64,000 nt of DNA, taken from Corallochytrium limacisporum. Taxonomy: Eukaryota; Opisthokonta. The stretch covers positions 72,638-136,637 of the forward strand of contig PDIP01000049.1 of assembly GCA_002811645.1 (NCBI GenBank). Reading direction: 5' to 3'. A model generated the notes under the pieces. It made no database searches, was not told the origin of the DNA, and saw only the letters and a program-made list of their open reading frames with translations. Each line of letters opens with the position of its first letter. Position 1 is the stretch's first letter. A program made the position numbers and the translations under genes. Below are positions 19,633 to 28,992 of the stretch, piece by piece.

Positions 19633-20535
19633 TCACTTCTTTTCTTTATCGAACACTTCGATATGGTCCAGGAAAAAGAACCGCGGGACCTTACGACTGG
19701 CCGGCTTCGAGGTGACCTCATGACCACTGCTTCCAGGGGGTGGTTTCCGCCAAGTCATCTCCTCGCGGGGAATACCATCTGGTCCGAACCACAGATCAAT
19801 TTGCCTTCCTGCCCGGTCCGGATTCCCGTGCGGAGTAAAGGTGTGCAGAGACTGTGGGTCTACGCTGGATGCAACAGTATTCGCATAATCTCGGTAAGCA
19901 TTCAGTGCCCAAGTGACCGTTGGGAAGGCTAGCTTGTCCCAAGGAATCTCGTCCCAAGCAAAGTATTTCGCTTCAATCGTCTCCACACCCGGATTGATTT
20001 TCTCATTACTAACGGATGCACCGTAGAAGAGCTGTACCTGGCCTGCGTGCATCAGCGAGAAGACGCCCAGCAGCGGCCCGCTTTCGGCTGTGACGCCAGC
20101 CTCCTCTAGGGTTTCCCGCAATGCCCCGCCCTCTGCCGTCTCTCCCAGCTCCATGTATCCCGCAGGTAGTGTCCAGAAACCTCGGCGAGGCTCAATATTT
20201 CGGCGGCAGAGCAAAATCTTGCCCATGATCTCCATTCCGTCAGCGTTATTTTTCCATTTATCCCGTTCAAATGCGCCATCGTAGACTGCAACTGTACCTA
20301 CAATGATTTTGGGATTCTCGTAGTATATGAAGTTACACTCAGGACAGGTCAGACGCGGACCGTCATCTGGCACAGAACGCCTTAACCGTGGGCCGCGATC
20401 CGATCGTACAGTGACTTTCTGTTCTAGTCTCGTGGCATATCGCCGCTGCTGATGGTTTTGTAACGCAGTGAATGCTCTACATGACTGCCATGCAACTCCG
20501 GCAACGCATCTCCTATGTATAGTTGTGCGTAGCAT
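19633..20535 (-). CDS. Nudix hydrolase, NUDX23-like, probably mitochondrial
   Basis: A perfect Nudix box runs from Gly126 to Val148 (G, five residues, E132, seven residues, REtLEEaGV), which binds the metal and hydrolyses X-linked nucleoside diphosphates. The surrounding order CPECNFIYYENPKIIVG, ILLCRRNIEPRRGFWTLPAGYMELGET and AWDEIPWDKLAF matches the plant NUDX23/bacterial zinc-ribbon Nudix group (ADP-ribose or FAD pyrophosphatases). The N-terminus, with Arg and no acidic residue for about 37 residues, looks like a mitochondrial presequence. Odd point: only one CxxC pair is present (Cys64, Cys67); the first pair of the usual zinc ribbon is missing. Substrate is an inference. Start ATG 20533-20535 is the first Met. 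Confidence 0.82.
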   Translation of the reverse strand: MLRTTIHRRCVAGVAWQSCRAFTALQNHQQRRYATRLEQKVTVRSDRGPRLRRSVPDDGPRLTCPECNFIYYENPKIIVGTVAVYDGAFERDKWKNNADGMEIMGKILLCRRNIEPRRGFWTLPAGYMELGETAEGGALRETLEEAGVTAESGPLLGVFSLMHAGQVQLFYGASVSNEKINPGVETIEAKYFAWDEIPWDKLAFPTVTWALNAYRDYANTVASSVDPQSLHTFTPHGNPDRAGRQIDLWFGPDGIPREEMTWRKPPPGSSGHEVTSKPASRKVPRFFFLDHIEVFDKEKK

Positions 20536-21192
20536 ATTTCTTTGCCCTTTTTACATCGAGGAGCTCAACAAGTGACAGATGTTGCGGTCGATGAGCTTTA
20601 AAACCCATGAGATGTTTGAATAGCCGGAGAGACGCACACCAACAGTTGACAGTCGTTTGTACAAAAATGCCCGTCCGGGGCCGATCATTAGGACCCCCTC
20701 CCCCCGTTGAGCCGGCCGTTCGTAGTTGCCACGGAGGGCTGTGGTACAGCCACTACTTTCGAGGGCCCCCCCCCCGGTGGGGGGGGGAGGAGTTGGTGGT
20801 GATACTACGTGCAGTGTCTGCTGGACTGGGGCCAAAGGGGAAATCTTCCTTGGGGGAAGGGGGGTTCGGGCGCGAAACGTTCGGTCTTGGGACACCTGAG
20901 AGCGAAGGTGCGGAAGAGGGTCCGTTGAGATCGACGAAGAACGCGAGTACTTGAGCCAGGTCCTCGGTTTGTTGTCGTTGATCGTTCACCGGGTTGTTTC
21001 CAATTGCGGCAATAGCACTAAACAATGGTGTTGAAGGTATTCTCGGTGATGATGGCATTTTGAATGATAACCAGCGAAGAATATGTAAGTACATAGGGCT
21101 CGGGACTTGGGGGATCATACGCAAGGCAGCAATGACATAGACCGTAAAGAATTTGAAATTGGATCAAGACGCAGGGAATAAAGAGAAAGGCC
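20536..21192. other. Spacer with C10-GGT-G9 palindrome
   Basis: Divergent promoter region between the Nudix gene and a small plus-strand gene. C10 GGT G9 occupies about 20766-20787, and a short hairpin GGCTGT-GGT-ACAGCC is at 20737-20751. A minus-strand open frame at 20753-21124 is Pro/Ser-rich and overlaps the palindrome; I do not call it. Confidence 0.55.
20766..20787. repeat. CnGn palindrome (C10 GGT G9)
   Basis: The longest imperfect member of the C/G palindrome family, about 230 bases upstream of the Nudix start codon. Minus-strand form reads CCG10CCCTC at one end, as at 13617 and 11402. Confidence 0.8.
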
Positions 21193-21663
21193 ATGGCAAG
21201 AAAAAGCGGGAAACGAGCGGCCCGTGAAGGCGAAGCGGGCAGTCCACAAACCAGTAACATTGCGGCTGACCGCGCCATTGCTTTGCACGCCGACATCTGT
21301 AAAGAGGCACTCGAGGCATTCTTGGCTACCGAGTCGGCCAAGATCAGTCTACGGGATGCCTGGCAACAGACAGAAAGCACGGGTGTGCGAAGTACAGGGA
21401 CCTCGCCCCTACGGTTGATAACCCAATCTCCCGCGCGAACTCCACTGCGACCGCAGCAAGTCAAGTCCAGTATTCCGAGGACATCGTCGCCAGTGAAAAC
21501 TGCCGGAGTGGCGGGCGGCCCGGTGGTCAATCTACAGGAAATGACAACAGAGGAACTTCTGGTTTTGAAAAGAGATACGGAGATGGAACTGATGTGGAGC
21601 CAACAGGCGCTTGATAGCCGAATCACCTTCCTGCGCTGGCGTGGGCAACAGTCTCAAGTGTGA
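21193..21663 (+). CDS. Small hypothetical protein with C-terminal helix
   Basis: 156 residues, not recognised. The N-terminus is basic (MARKSGKRAAREGEA), followed by an Ala-rich helix (about 25-60, ADRAIALHADICKEALEAFL) and a Ser/Thr/Pro-rich basic linker. It ends in a strong amphipathic helix (about 118-150, TEELLVLKRDTEMELMWSQQALDSRITFLRWR). The final helix looks conserved in style rather than random, and the frame is intact to a TGA at 21661-21663. An AATAAA at 21781-21786 could serve as its polyadenylation signal, only 20 bases before the stop of convergent GRP94. Function unknown. Confidence 0.55.
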   Translation: MARKSGKRAAREGEAGSPQTSNIAADRAIALHADICKEALEAFLATESAKISLRDAWQQTESTGVRSTGTSPLRLITQSPARTPLRPQQVKSSIPRTSSPVKTAGVAGGPVVNLQEMTTEELLVLKRDTEMELMWSQQALDSRITFLRWRGQQSQV

Positions 21664-21780
21664 GGAGAATGAAATACAGCAACCAATGGAAAACTGTTGT
21701 GATGGAGACCAGGAACATTGCTTAGTCAAATGTAAACAAGTACTATTTTTAAGAAAATTATGATATGTAGAGATGGATTC

Positions 21781-21786
21781 AATAAA
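21781..21786 (+). terminator. AATAAA polyadenylation signal
   Basis: A canonical hexamer 118 bases past the stop of the small plus-strand gene. It sits within 20 bases of the convergent GRP94 stop, so the two 3' UTRs probably overlap. Confidence 0.5.
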
Positions 21787-21805
21787 TGAGATGTTGATGC
21801 TGCCT

Positions 21806-24157
21806 TTAGAGCTCGTCCTTGTCAAGAGTGTCAGCAAAGGCATTGAGGTCGATGCCTTCTAGTGGGTTGCCAGGTCCATCGTCGCTGGCGGTCATGTCAT
21901 CTGCCTCATCCTCCGGGAAGGCCTCTCCTTCAAGTCCAGCATCCAAGGGGATAGACATGCCCACCCGCAGCAGAGACTCGATGCGTCCGGCGTACTCGGT
22001 CGGCTCCACGCCAGTGTAACCGACGCGGAGCATGGCGGTGTCAAAGAGAACCCTGGCCATGTCCTTGGACTGTTGTTCCTCCCGCCGGGCCTCATCCTTA
22101 GCAAGGTCGTTCAGGCGACGGATGATGGGGTGACGTGGGTTGATCTCCAGGCTCTTCTTCTGGTTCAGGTAGAACTGAGTCATGGGATCCACCATCTCAC
22201 CCGCCTGTGCCTTCATCATGCGTTCCATGGTACCGGAGACACCAAACTGCTTGGCTACCACGGCACATGGGCTATCTACAAGACGGACGGAGACGTTCAC
22301 CTTGTCAATGTGCTCCTTCAGAACATCCTTCAGCCAGGTGCTCAGGGGCTCCAGATCATCTTCGTACTGTTTCAACAGTTCTTTGGTGCGGGCACCCTTG
22401 CCGCCCTCAATGCCTTCCTTGGCGGCGTTCATGATCTGCTTACCCTCGTACTCGTAGAGCTGATTAAACACATACTCGTCCGCACCCTCCACAGCGTGAA
22501 TAACCTCAATATTGCGGGCCCGCAGGGACTCGACCAGAGGAGAGGTCTCGACATCCTCTGTGTCAACACCAGACAGGAAATAGATTTGGTTCTGACCGGG
22601 CTTCATACGCTCAATATATGTTTCTAGGGAAACATTGCCATTAGGATCCTCACTAGTGGGGAAACGCAGCAATTTTGAGATCTTGTCCTTGTTCTTGTTG
22701 TCCAGGGTCACACCAAGCTTCAAAGACAAGCCAAACTCCTTCCAGAAGGCGGCATACTTCTCGTCATCCTTGCTTATTTTCTTGATCAGGGCGAGAGCCT
22801 TATTGGTCAGCTGTTTCGCGATCTGACTGAGGCCACGGGAGGCCTGAAGAGTCTCGCGGGAGACATTCAAAGGTAGATCCTCAGCAGATACGATGACCTG
22901 CATGAAGTTGAGGTAGAGCGGCAGCATTTCCTGCAGTTCGTCGCTAATGAAAACGTTGCGGATGTAGAGACGGACGTTGTGACTTTTCTCGGCATAGAAA
23001 TTCTCGGATTGGTAGAAGTTGGCCGGTGCCTTTGAGGGGACAAACATAAGCGCGCTGAAGTCCTGGTCACCCTCGGCCTTGAAGTGGGACCAAGTCAATG
23101 GCGGGTTCTCGTCCTTGGCAAAGAGCTTGTAAAACTCGATGTACTCCTCGTCAGTCACATCAGACGGGCTGCGGCTCCAGATTGGTTTGTTGTCATTCAT
23201 AAGCAGCCATTCCTTCACAGTCTTGGTCACCGTTTTAGTGCTGGGAGCCTCCCACTCGTCCTCAGCTTCGGCACCTTCGTCCTCCCGCTCTGCCTTCTCA
23301 GCCTCGTGGGCATCGATGGCCTCCTGCACCTCCTCGTCTGTGAGATTGACCTCCTCCTTGACCTCCTTTTCAATTAGGGTGTGGATCGGGAACTGAATGA
23401 ATTCAGAGTAGCGGTAGATAACCTCCTTCAGCTTGTACTCCGTGGTATATTCCTTGCTATCCTCCTTGAGGTGCAGGGTGATCTGAGTACCGCGGCCCAG
23501 AGTGTTACCGTGGGGATCCGGGGAGATTGAGTAAGATCCGGCATCACTGCTCCAAACCCACTGCGTGTCATCATCATTGGACTTGGTGCGGACAGTGACA
23601 TGATCGGCCACCAGGTATGCAGAGTAGAAACCGACACCGAACTGACCGATGAGATTGCTAGCGTCAGCGGCGGACTCAGCGTCCTTGAGCTTCTGAATGA
23701 AATCGCTGGTACCGGAGCGGGCAATAGTGCCAAGGTTGCGCACCAACTCCTCCTTTGTCATTCCCACACCAGAGTCAATAATGTGCAACAAGTTATTCTC
23801 CTCATCGGGCACGATACGGATCTCCATCTCTTCCTTAGTGGCCAGCTGGTCCTTGTCAGTAAGGGACATGAAACGAATCTTATCCAGGGCATCACTGGCG
23901 TTGGAGATCAGCTCCCGAAGGAAAATCTCCTTGTGCGTGTAGATGCTGTTGATGATCAGCTTCATCAGACGGCTGACCTCAGCCTCGAATTCGTGGGTCT
24001 CGCCAGCGGTCTTAAGGTTTTCAATCTCATCCACTGACAGAGTTTCCACATCGACACCAGCCTCTTCGGCACCAACCCGGCCGACGAAGCACAGCGTCAG
24101 CATGAGGACCAGGCACAAAGCCATAAGGCCCTTTTTCATGCTCGTATGCATGCGCAT
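21806..24157 (-). CDS. Endoplasmin (GRP94), ER-lumen HSP90 chaperone
   Basis: An HSP90-family ATPase of the endoplasmic reticulum that folds secreted and membrane clients. The 783 residues start with a signal peptide (basic MRMHTSMKKG, then LMALCLVLMLTLCFVG) and end with KDEL, the retrieval signal. The GHKL nucleotide pocket is plain: EIFLRELISNASDALDK (about 77-93), DSGVGMTKEEL and GQFGVGFYSAYLVAD. An acidic linker, the middle domain (NVRLYIRNVFI, LPLNVSRETLQ) and the dimerisation domain follow in order. The open frame reaches a TTG at 24181, but ATG at 24155-24157 is taken. GRP94 is missing from yeast and most Dikarya, so its presence is a lineage hint. Confidence 0.95.
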   Translation of the reverse strand: MRMHTSMKKGLMALCLVLMLTLCFVGRVGAEEAGVDVETLSVDEIENLKTAGETHEFEAEVSRLMKLIINSIYTHKEIFLRELISNASDALDKIRFMSLTDKDQLATKEEMEIRIVPDEENNLLHIIDSGVGMTKEELVRNLGTIARSGTSDFIQKLKDAESAADASNLIGQFGVGFYSAYLVADHVTVRTKSNDDDTQWVWSSDAGSYSISPDPHGNTLGRGTQITLHLKEDSKEYTTEYKLKEVIYRYSEFIQFPIHTLIEKEVKEEVNLTDEEVQEAIDAHEAEKAEREDEGAEAEDEWEAPSTKTVTKTVKEWLLMNDNKPIWSRSPSDVTDEEYIEFYKLFAKDENPPLTWSHFKAEGDQDFSALMFVPSKAPANFYQSENFYAEKSHNVRLYIRNVFISDELQEMLPLYLNFMQVIVSAEDLPLNVSRETLQASRGLSQIAKQLTNKALALIKKISKDDEKYAAFWKEFGLSLKLGVTLDNKNKDKISKLLRFPTSEDPNGNVSLETYIERMKPGQNQIYFLSGVDTEDVETSPLVESLRARNIEVIHAVEGADEYVFNQLYEYEGKQIMNAAKEGIEGGKGARTKELLKQYEDDLEPLSTWLKDVLKEHIDKVNVSVRLVDSPCAVVAKQFGVSGTMERMMKAQAGEMVDPMTQFYLNQKKSLEINPRHPIIRRLNDLAKDEARREEQQSKDMARVLFDTAMLRVGYTGVEPTEYAGRIESLLRVGMSIPLDAGLEGEAFPEDEADDMTASDDGPGNPLEGIDLNAFADTLDKDEL

Positions 24158-24655
24158 GTTTGGTAAGACGACTTTTGTCAAACAACCTTTTTACTCTCAA
24201 AGAAACTTGCTCCCCGCTGGCAACATTCATCACTTGAATGGGACCCGTTGGTGTAAGTACCAGCGTGATACGATGGTCATGCGCGAACGCACAAGCATAG
24301 ACGCGAGTCTAATCAAAAGTCAACAGAAAGCAACAGTCACATGCACCAAAAGAAACCGCAAACAAACGACACTGACAATCGTGGCTGGACCCATAGCCAC
24401 GCGCGGTCCCCAAGTTAGGTCAAACGTGCCACTGATTAGGAAACACACCGATACAAAGTGCGTTGGTCATTGACGGTCCCCGAGCGGTTTGTACAGGAAC
24501 CGAATCTTGCGATCCCCCAAAGGTAAAAAGTAAAGAAAGAAAAAGAAACGAAAAGAGAAAAAAAAAGCCAAACACACTGCCACTTCGCCGAGTTGAGAGA
24601 GAGCTGGAGAAAAGAATGGGTCCGATCGGGTTCTCGCGTTTGCGAACTTCGCCTG

Positions 24656-24675
24656 CCCCCGGGGGGGGGGGGGGG
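24656..24675. repeat. CnGn palindrome (C5G15)
   Basis: Five C followed by fifteen G, then CC and five more G. The longest G-run in the window; located in the GRP94 upstream region. Confidence 0.85.
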
Positions 24676-24951
24676 CCGGGGGAGATTTCCGAGACTATTT
24701 GCCGTTCCCAAGCCGAGGGGGAATGACGGGGAGCAGCTGGATAGGTCTGGATTGTTATGTATCTCACCACTTCAATACTGTATGACTTACAATTCCAGGA
24801 AATCATTTTGATTATTTGACCCGTTTCGTTCTCACCAACGCCCGGTCGCGCGGACACACGGACACTTTTCGAGAACAAAACATCCCTGGCCAAATGGCCG
24901 TGACTGATTGGCTAGAATCCCATATTTTAATGATTTATTAGGAGATCAGTT

Positions 24952-24957
24952 TTTATT
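24952..24957 (-). terminator. AATAAA signal of the microgene
   Basis: On the minus strand AATAAA occurs 54 bases beyond the proposed TAG at 25011-25013. Confidence 0.45.
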
Positions 24958-25010
24958 CCGGTAGAATGAGAGGGGGGAACTGGTCGGTGGCAGGAAAAGC
25001 CACCCCGTCC

Positions 25011-25315
25011 CTACGCACGGCGCTCTGCCAGACCCGGGCGGTTGGCCTTGGAAAACACGGGCCCGCGAGTTCTGCGCCCTAGAGTGTGCCCCTCCAGTGG
25101 TCCTTTTGTGTGCTGCGGAAAGAGACGGTGAGGCCGTGCGCCCTTCAGGGCTCAGGACTCTTTTGGTACCATCGGCGCCGATTTACCAACGAGGTTGAAG
25201 AAACCGTCACTGTGATGGTATGTTTGAAAGACTGGGGTTGGAATTGTTAGCAGCAACAAGGCGACCCACAGACATCGTAGATTGGGTCAGGTGGCAGTAC
25301 CGGAAGCGTAGCCAT
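25011..25315 (-). CDS. Probable spliced microprotein gene (3 exons)
   Basis: Not recognised as a family. Read on the minus strand: exon 1 25315-25301 (MATLP), intron 25300-25232 (GTACTG, branch-like TGCTAAC, CCCCAG), exon 2 25231-25187 (15 codons), intron 25186-25113 (GTAAAT...TTTCCGCAG), exon 3 25112-25011 (33 codons then TAG). All three exons join in phase 0 and give 53 residues. The last exon, including LGRRTRGPVFSKANRPGL, is basic and Gly/Pro/Arg-rich and looks like a conserved small protein. It is divergent from ARL2, whose ATG is 54 bases from this one, so they may share a promoter. The first donor is not a strong consensus, so exon 1 may be placed wrongly. Confidence 0.42.
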
Positions 25316-25368
25316 GACGTGATTGGTTGAGATAGCCCCAAATGTAGTCAACGCAACGAGGAAGCACA

Positions 25369-25920
25369 ATGGGACTGCTTTCAATATTGAAAAAGTTGCG
25401 CCAAAAGGAGCGCGAGGTACGTGTCCTGGTCCTTGGACTCGACAATGCTGGCAAAACGACCATCATCAAAGCCATCACCGGCCAAGACACGTCAACTATT
25501 TCACCCACCCTGGGTTTCAATATCCAAACGCTCGAACACAATGGCTATAAGCTCAACGTCTGGGACATCGGTGGACAGAAATCTCTCAGGTCATACTGGA
25601 AGAATTACTTTGAGGAGACGGAGGGACTAGTCTGGGTGGTGGACTGTGCGGACCGGCGGCGCATGAAGGATTGTGCTATAGAATTGAAAAAGCTGCTCCA
25701 GGAAGAACGCTTGGCCGGTGCGAGTCTGCTTATCTTTGCGAATAAGCAGGATCTTGAGGGAGCTTTACCATCGGAATCGATTCGTCAACTTCTCGATCTT
25801 GACGACATTCACTCACACCATTGGGCTATTCTGCCCTGTAGTGCGATGACAGGCGATAACCTACTGGAAGGTTTCGACTGGCTTGTCGAAGACATTGGCA
25901 GTCGTGTATTTGAGGGTTGA
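25369..25920 (+). CDS. ARL2: ADP-ribosylation-factor-like GTPase 2
   Basis: ARL2 (yeast Cin4) is a small GTPase that works with tubulin cofactors in making alpha/beta-tubulin dimers; it also binds BART in mitochondria of animals. The 183-aa product has full length and all G motifs: GLDNAGKT (23-30), Thr in TISPTLGF (effector loop), WDIGGQ (65-70), NKQD (125-128) and a late SAM loop ([10 protein letters not shown]). Gly2 is present; animal ARL2 also has it but is poorly myristoylated. [22 protein letters not shown] is typical of ARL2 rather than ARL3 or ARF. Its 3' end faces the acyl-CoA ligase gene, 174 bases away. Confidence 0.93.
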   Translation: MGLLSILKKLRQKEREVRVLVLGLDNAGKTTIIKAITGQDTSTISPTLGFNIQTLEHNGYKLNVWDIGGQKSLRSYWKNYFEETEGLVWVVDCADRRRMKDCAIELKKLLQEERLAGASLLIFANKQDLEGALPSESIRQLLDLDDIHSHHWAILPCSAMTGDNLLEGFDWLVEDIGSRVFEG

Positions 25921-26094
25921 TATGACAAAGAATCAATTCACTTAAGTGAGAAATAGAAAAGCATGTAATAACAAAGACTCGGTTTTGGATGTAGGTGCGC
26001 TTTGTGTTGTGTCGACCTTTGTGAATGGTGTGACAGGAAGAGTTCGTAGACGTGCTTCAGAGACCAACCACCTTTCGTGACCTTAGATCAGTAC

Positions 26095-27771
26095 TTAGGC
26101 AGAAGCTTCAACCTCCTTCTTCAATTCATCCCGCAGGACACGGCGCAGAATCTTGCCGCTGGCAGACTTGGGGATGGCATCCACGAAGCGCACACCACCA
26201 CGCAGTTGCTTGTAGTGAGCGTTCTGGTCTGCAATATACTTCTTGACTTCGTCTTCAGAGACTTCCATACCAGTCTTCTTTACGACATAGGCAGTGGGCA
26301 GTTCGCCATCGTCTCCAGCAGGTTTGCCAATGACAGCCGCGTCGGCAATCATCGGGTGCTTCAATAGCTCTTCCTCGAGCTCGGCGGGCGGGACCTGGAA
26401 GCCCTTGTACTTGATCAGCTCCTTTAGACGGTCCACGATCCAGAAGTTTCCGTTTTCGTCAATTTCGACGATGTCACCAGTGTGCATAAACCCATCGCTA
26501 CGGATAGTGTCTTTGGTGGCCTCCGTACGGTTCAGGTAGCCTTTCATAACGTTCGGGCCCTTCAACAAGAGCTCACCACGGCCTCCCTTAGGAGCAATGG
26601 GCTTGCCACTATCGACATCGAGTACCAAGGCCTCTTGGTTCGGCAAGAGGATGCCCACCGTACCCGGTAACTTCTCTCCGCCCGGATTAGTCATGTGACT
26701 GACAGGGGATAGTTCTGTCATACCGTATCCCTGGAATAAGTGGACACCAAGCCGATTCTCCACTGCTGCTTCGGTGGCCTGACCCAGAGGAGCAGCACCG
26801 GACATGATGACCTTCAGACAGTCAACCTTGAAGTCATCGACCATCGGACTCTTGGCGAGGAGCACAGCCAATGGAGGGGCGATGTGCAGCATGGTCACCC
26901 GCTCCTCCGCAATCGTTTTCAAGAATAGCTGGGGGTCGAAGCGAGGCATCATGGAGAGTCTGACACCCAGACGCATGGCTCCCATGAGCAGTACGCACAG
27001 TCCGTAGATGTGGAAGAATGGTAGGACGGCCAGGAATGCATCCTCTCCGTCCTTGGCGAGCTTGGAGGCCAGAGGGTATACCTGCTCCAGGTTCGCAATC
27101 AGGTTGTGGTGTGTCAACATGACACCCTTAGGCTTGCCCGTGGTGCCGGAAGAGTAGGGGAGACAGACAATATCCTCCTTGGGATCAATCTTGGCAGGCT
27201 CGTACTGCATGTCAGCACCCTCCTTCATGAAATCCGTAGCGGAAGTGACCTTGATCTTGCTATTGTCGCCCTTGCCCTGTTCGACCTCGGGCAGACAAAT
27301 GATTTCTTTGACGTGGTCTGCAGTGGCATGTACGGCCTCCAAAGCCTTGTCCAGTAGCATTCCGACAGTGAAGATGACCACTGCTTTGGAGTCCTTGAGC
27401 TGGAACTCTATCTCATGGGCTGCGTAGGTGGGGTTGGCCGTGGTGGTGATAACACCGATAGCGGAGGCTCCCATCATCAAGGCACCATAGAGGTAGTTGT
27501 TTGGGAGCCACAGGCAGATGCAGTCGCCCTTTTTCAGACCGCGCTTGCTCAAAGCACTGGCACACATCTTTACAAGACCAGCAAACTCCTTATTGGACAC
27601 ACGCTTGTTGCAGGAAGTGTCAAAAATGAACTCGCGGTCTATGCGGGCAGGATCAGTGATAAAGCCCATCAGGTAATCGGTGATGCCCACGCCTTCGGGA
27701 ATCTGCACCTCCGGAAGCGGGCTTTTGTAGACACCGGTCGCGGCGTCAAAAAACTGGTTTTGCTCGGGCAT
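26095..27771 (-). CDS. 4-coumarate-CoA-ligase-like acyl-CoA synthetase, copy 1
   Basis: An adenylate-forming enzyme of the ANL superfamily: it activates a carboxylic acid with ATP and transfers it to CoA. Key motifs in the 558 residues: P-loop-like YSSGTTGKPKG (206-216), the A5 GYGMTELSPV, the A7/A8 hinge GFMHTGDIVEIDENG...VDRLKELIKYKGFQVPPAELE, and the catalytic Lys540 in SASGKILRR. It lacks an obvious mitochondrial presequence, and the tail (EASA) is not a canonical PTS1. Substrate (phenylpropanoid, aryl or medium-chain acid) cannot be read from sequence. Closely similar to the downstream-numbered paralogue at 29951-31771: the C-terminal ends (KSASGKILRRVLRDELKKE/ASASGKVLRRVLRDELKKE) are almost the same. 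Confidence 0.88.
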   Translation of the reverse strand: MPEQNQFFDAATGVYKSPLPEVQIPEGVGITDYLMGFITDPARIDREFIFDTSCNKRVSNKEFAGLVKMCASALSKRGLKKGDCICLWLPNNYLYGALMMGASAIGVITTTANPTYAAHEIEFQLKDSKAVVIFTVGMLLDKALEAVHATADHVKEIICLPEVEQGKGDNSKIKVTSATDFMKEGADMQYEPAKIDPKEDIVCLPYSSGTTGKPKGVMLTHHNLIANLEQVYPLASKLAKDGEDAFLAVLPFFHIYGLCVLLMGAMRLGVRLSMMPRFDPQLFLKTIAEERVTMLHIAPPLAVLLAKSPMVDDFKVDCLKVIMSGAAPLGQATEAAVENRLGVHLFQGYGMTELSPVSHMTNPGGEKLPGTVGILLPNQEALVLDVDSGKPIAPKGGRGELLLKGPNVMKGYLNRTEATKDTIRSDGFMHTGDIVEIDENGNFWIVDRLKELIKYKGFQVPPAELEEELLKHPMIADAAVIGKPAGDDGELPTAYVVKKTGMEVSEDEVKKYIADQNAHYKQLRGGVRFVDAIPKSASGKILRRVLRDELKKEVEASA

Positions 27772-28157
27772 GATTGCTTAACTTTTGTGCAGAGATATCG
27801 CTAGACTTAGAACCGCGAAACGTCAAATCCTTCGGGAACGCTGCTCTTAGTTGGTCGTTGCTGGGCATTTCTCGCACTACACATTCATTGCACCCACAAG
27901 TACCTCACCATTACACAAGGTACCAGGACTGTCCAATTGCGATGTGTCCATTCCTTCAGTCCTTATCATCCCGGCCTTCGTGGAACTGAGGTGATCATCC
28001 AAACTCCACCCTCTCCCCCGGCGGTCCAACCCCCCCCCAAAAACAGAACTGGTACTCTACACACTGGAGACCCAATCATACACAGCGCACTCGTTCTAAT
28101 GTGCTTCTGTGGGTGTATTTTGCAACTAATCCCAACCCCGGCGACTATGGTCGCGGA

Positions 28158-28331
28158 ATGAAGATCACTCGCCGCAAACCTCATCAGAACGTAGCCTATG
28201 CGCATATTATTAAGCGCAAGTACGACGTACGGGAATCATCGATCAATGGAATTGTGCCCCGAGTGGTAGGCAACCGCGGAGGCAAGCACGGAGAAGCATC
28301 CAACACTGTACACCTGCTGGGCAGACCTTAA
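28158..28331 (+). CDS. Small basic ORF, unrecognised
   Basis: 57 codons from ATG 28158 (MKITRRKPHQNVAY) to TAA at 28329-28331. The residues (AHIIKRKYDVRESSINGIVPRV...GNRGGKHGEASNTVHLLGRP split here) are basic, Gly/Asn-rich and protein-like, and the frame also stays open upstream for 19 codons (NPNPGDYGRG), so this could be the last exon of a spliced gene. No splice acceptor is obvious just upstream. It may be a small ribosome- or organelle-associated protein, but I have no family match. Confidence 0.3.
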   Translation: MKITRRKPHQNVAYAHIIKRKYDVRESSINGIVPRVVGNRGGKHGEASNTVHLLGRP

Positions 28332-28485
28332 AATTGCCTGCCAAAACACAAAAACAGGCAAAGCACAGAGTCAGTGTACCGCCCAGCACCAGTCCGCAAA
28401 TTGCAATCGTCGTCAAAGACTTGCTGCTTTAATCAGTCACCAACCCACAGCAGGGGGTACGGGAAAATGCCGGGCCCGGGGCCCA

Positions 28486-28494
28486 TATAAGGCC
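28486..28494 (+). promoter_or_regulatory. TATA-like element
   Basis: CATATAAGG following GGGCCCGGGGCC. It would fire towards the weak small ORF at 28993. A similar GGGCC...TATATAAG element occurs near 5578. Confidence 0.3.
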
Positions 28495-28992
28495 TGCAAC
28501 CCCCCTTGTCTCCACGCCCCTTGACTCCATTTCAATCTCCCAGGGTTGACCCCAAGATTTGCCTGCTGGCAGGAACTGAGTATCCTGGTATGTTCTCTGG
28601 AAAGCAGAATGGTAGTTGACGGCGGTGGTCATCATCATCTTGCATGCTGCTGCGTCATGATGAACGTAACTATCTGTGATGCACGCTTGTGTCTTTTCGT
28701 GGCCGTTGCTCCGGTTTGCGAACGTGACATGTCTCTAGTGGCTGAAAATACAATCTTACGCGGGTAGGACACGTGCGATGTGTATATCGCTCTGTGTGTG
28801 TGAGAGTGCGGTTGCGTGTGTTTAATCAGTGGCATATGGCAGAATTCCAAAACAGCGTTTGATGGCCAGCGCGAACGCAAAGCATCCCAACTACAAATTC
28901 ATCATTGTCGCACAAATAACTCGGAGACATTTTGGAATCTGTATATTGTGGACTTGCTTTTGTATACAACAACACGCAAATTGTTGTTGGAG

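Larger units (their letters stand above)
24158..25010. other. GRP94 promoter region
   Basis: No gene seen. Contains C5G15CCGGGGG at 24656-24682, about 500 bases upstream of GRP94, and poly-A/G-rich stretches. A TTTATT at 24952-24957 is AATAAA on the minus strand and belongs with the microgene next door. Confidence 0.6.

Noticed and set aside
20753-21124. Pro/Ser-rich minus-strand frame
   Set aside because: It runs through the C/G palindrome and has no recognisable domain.
28657-28744. Box C/D snoRNA candidate (ATGATGA ... CTGA)
   Set aside because: No terminal stem flanks the boxes, and no C'/D' pair could be placed.
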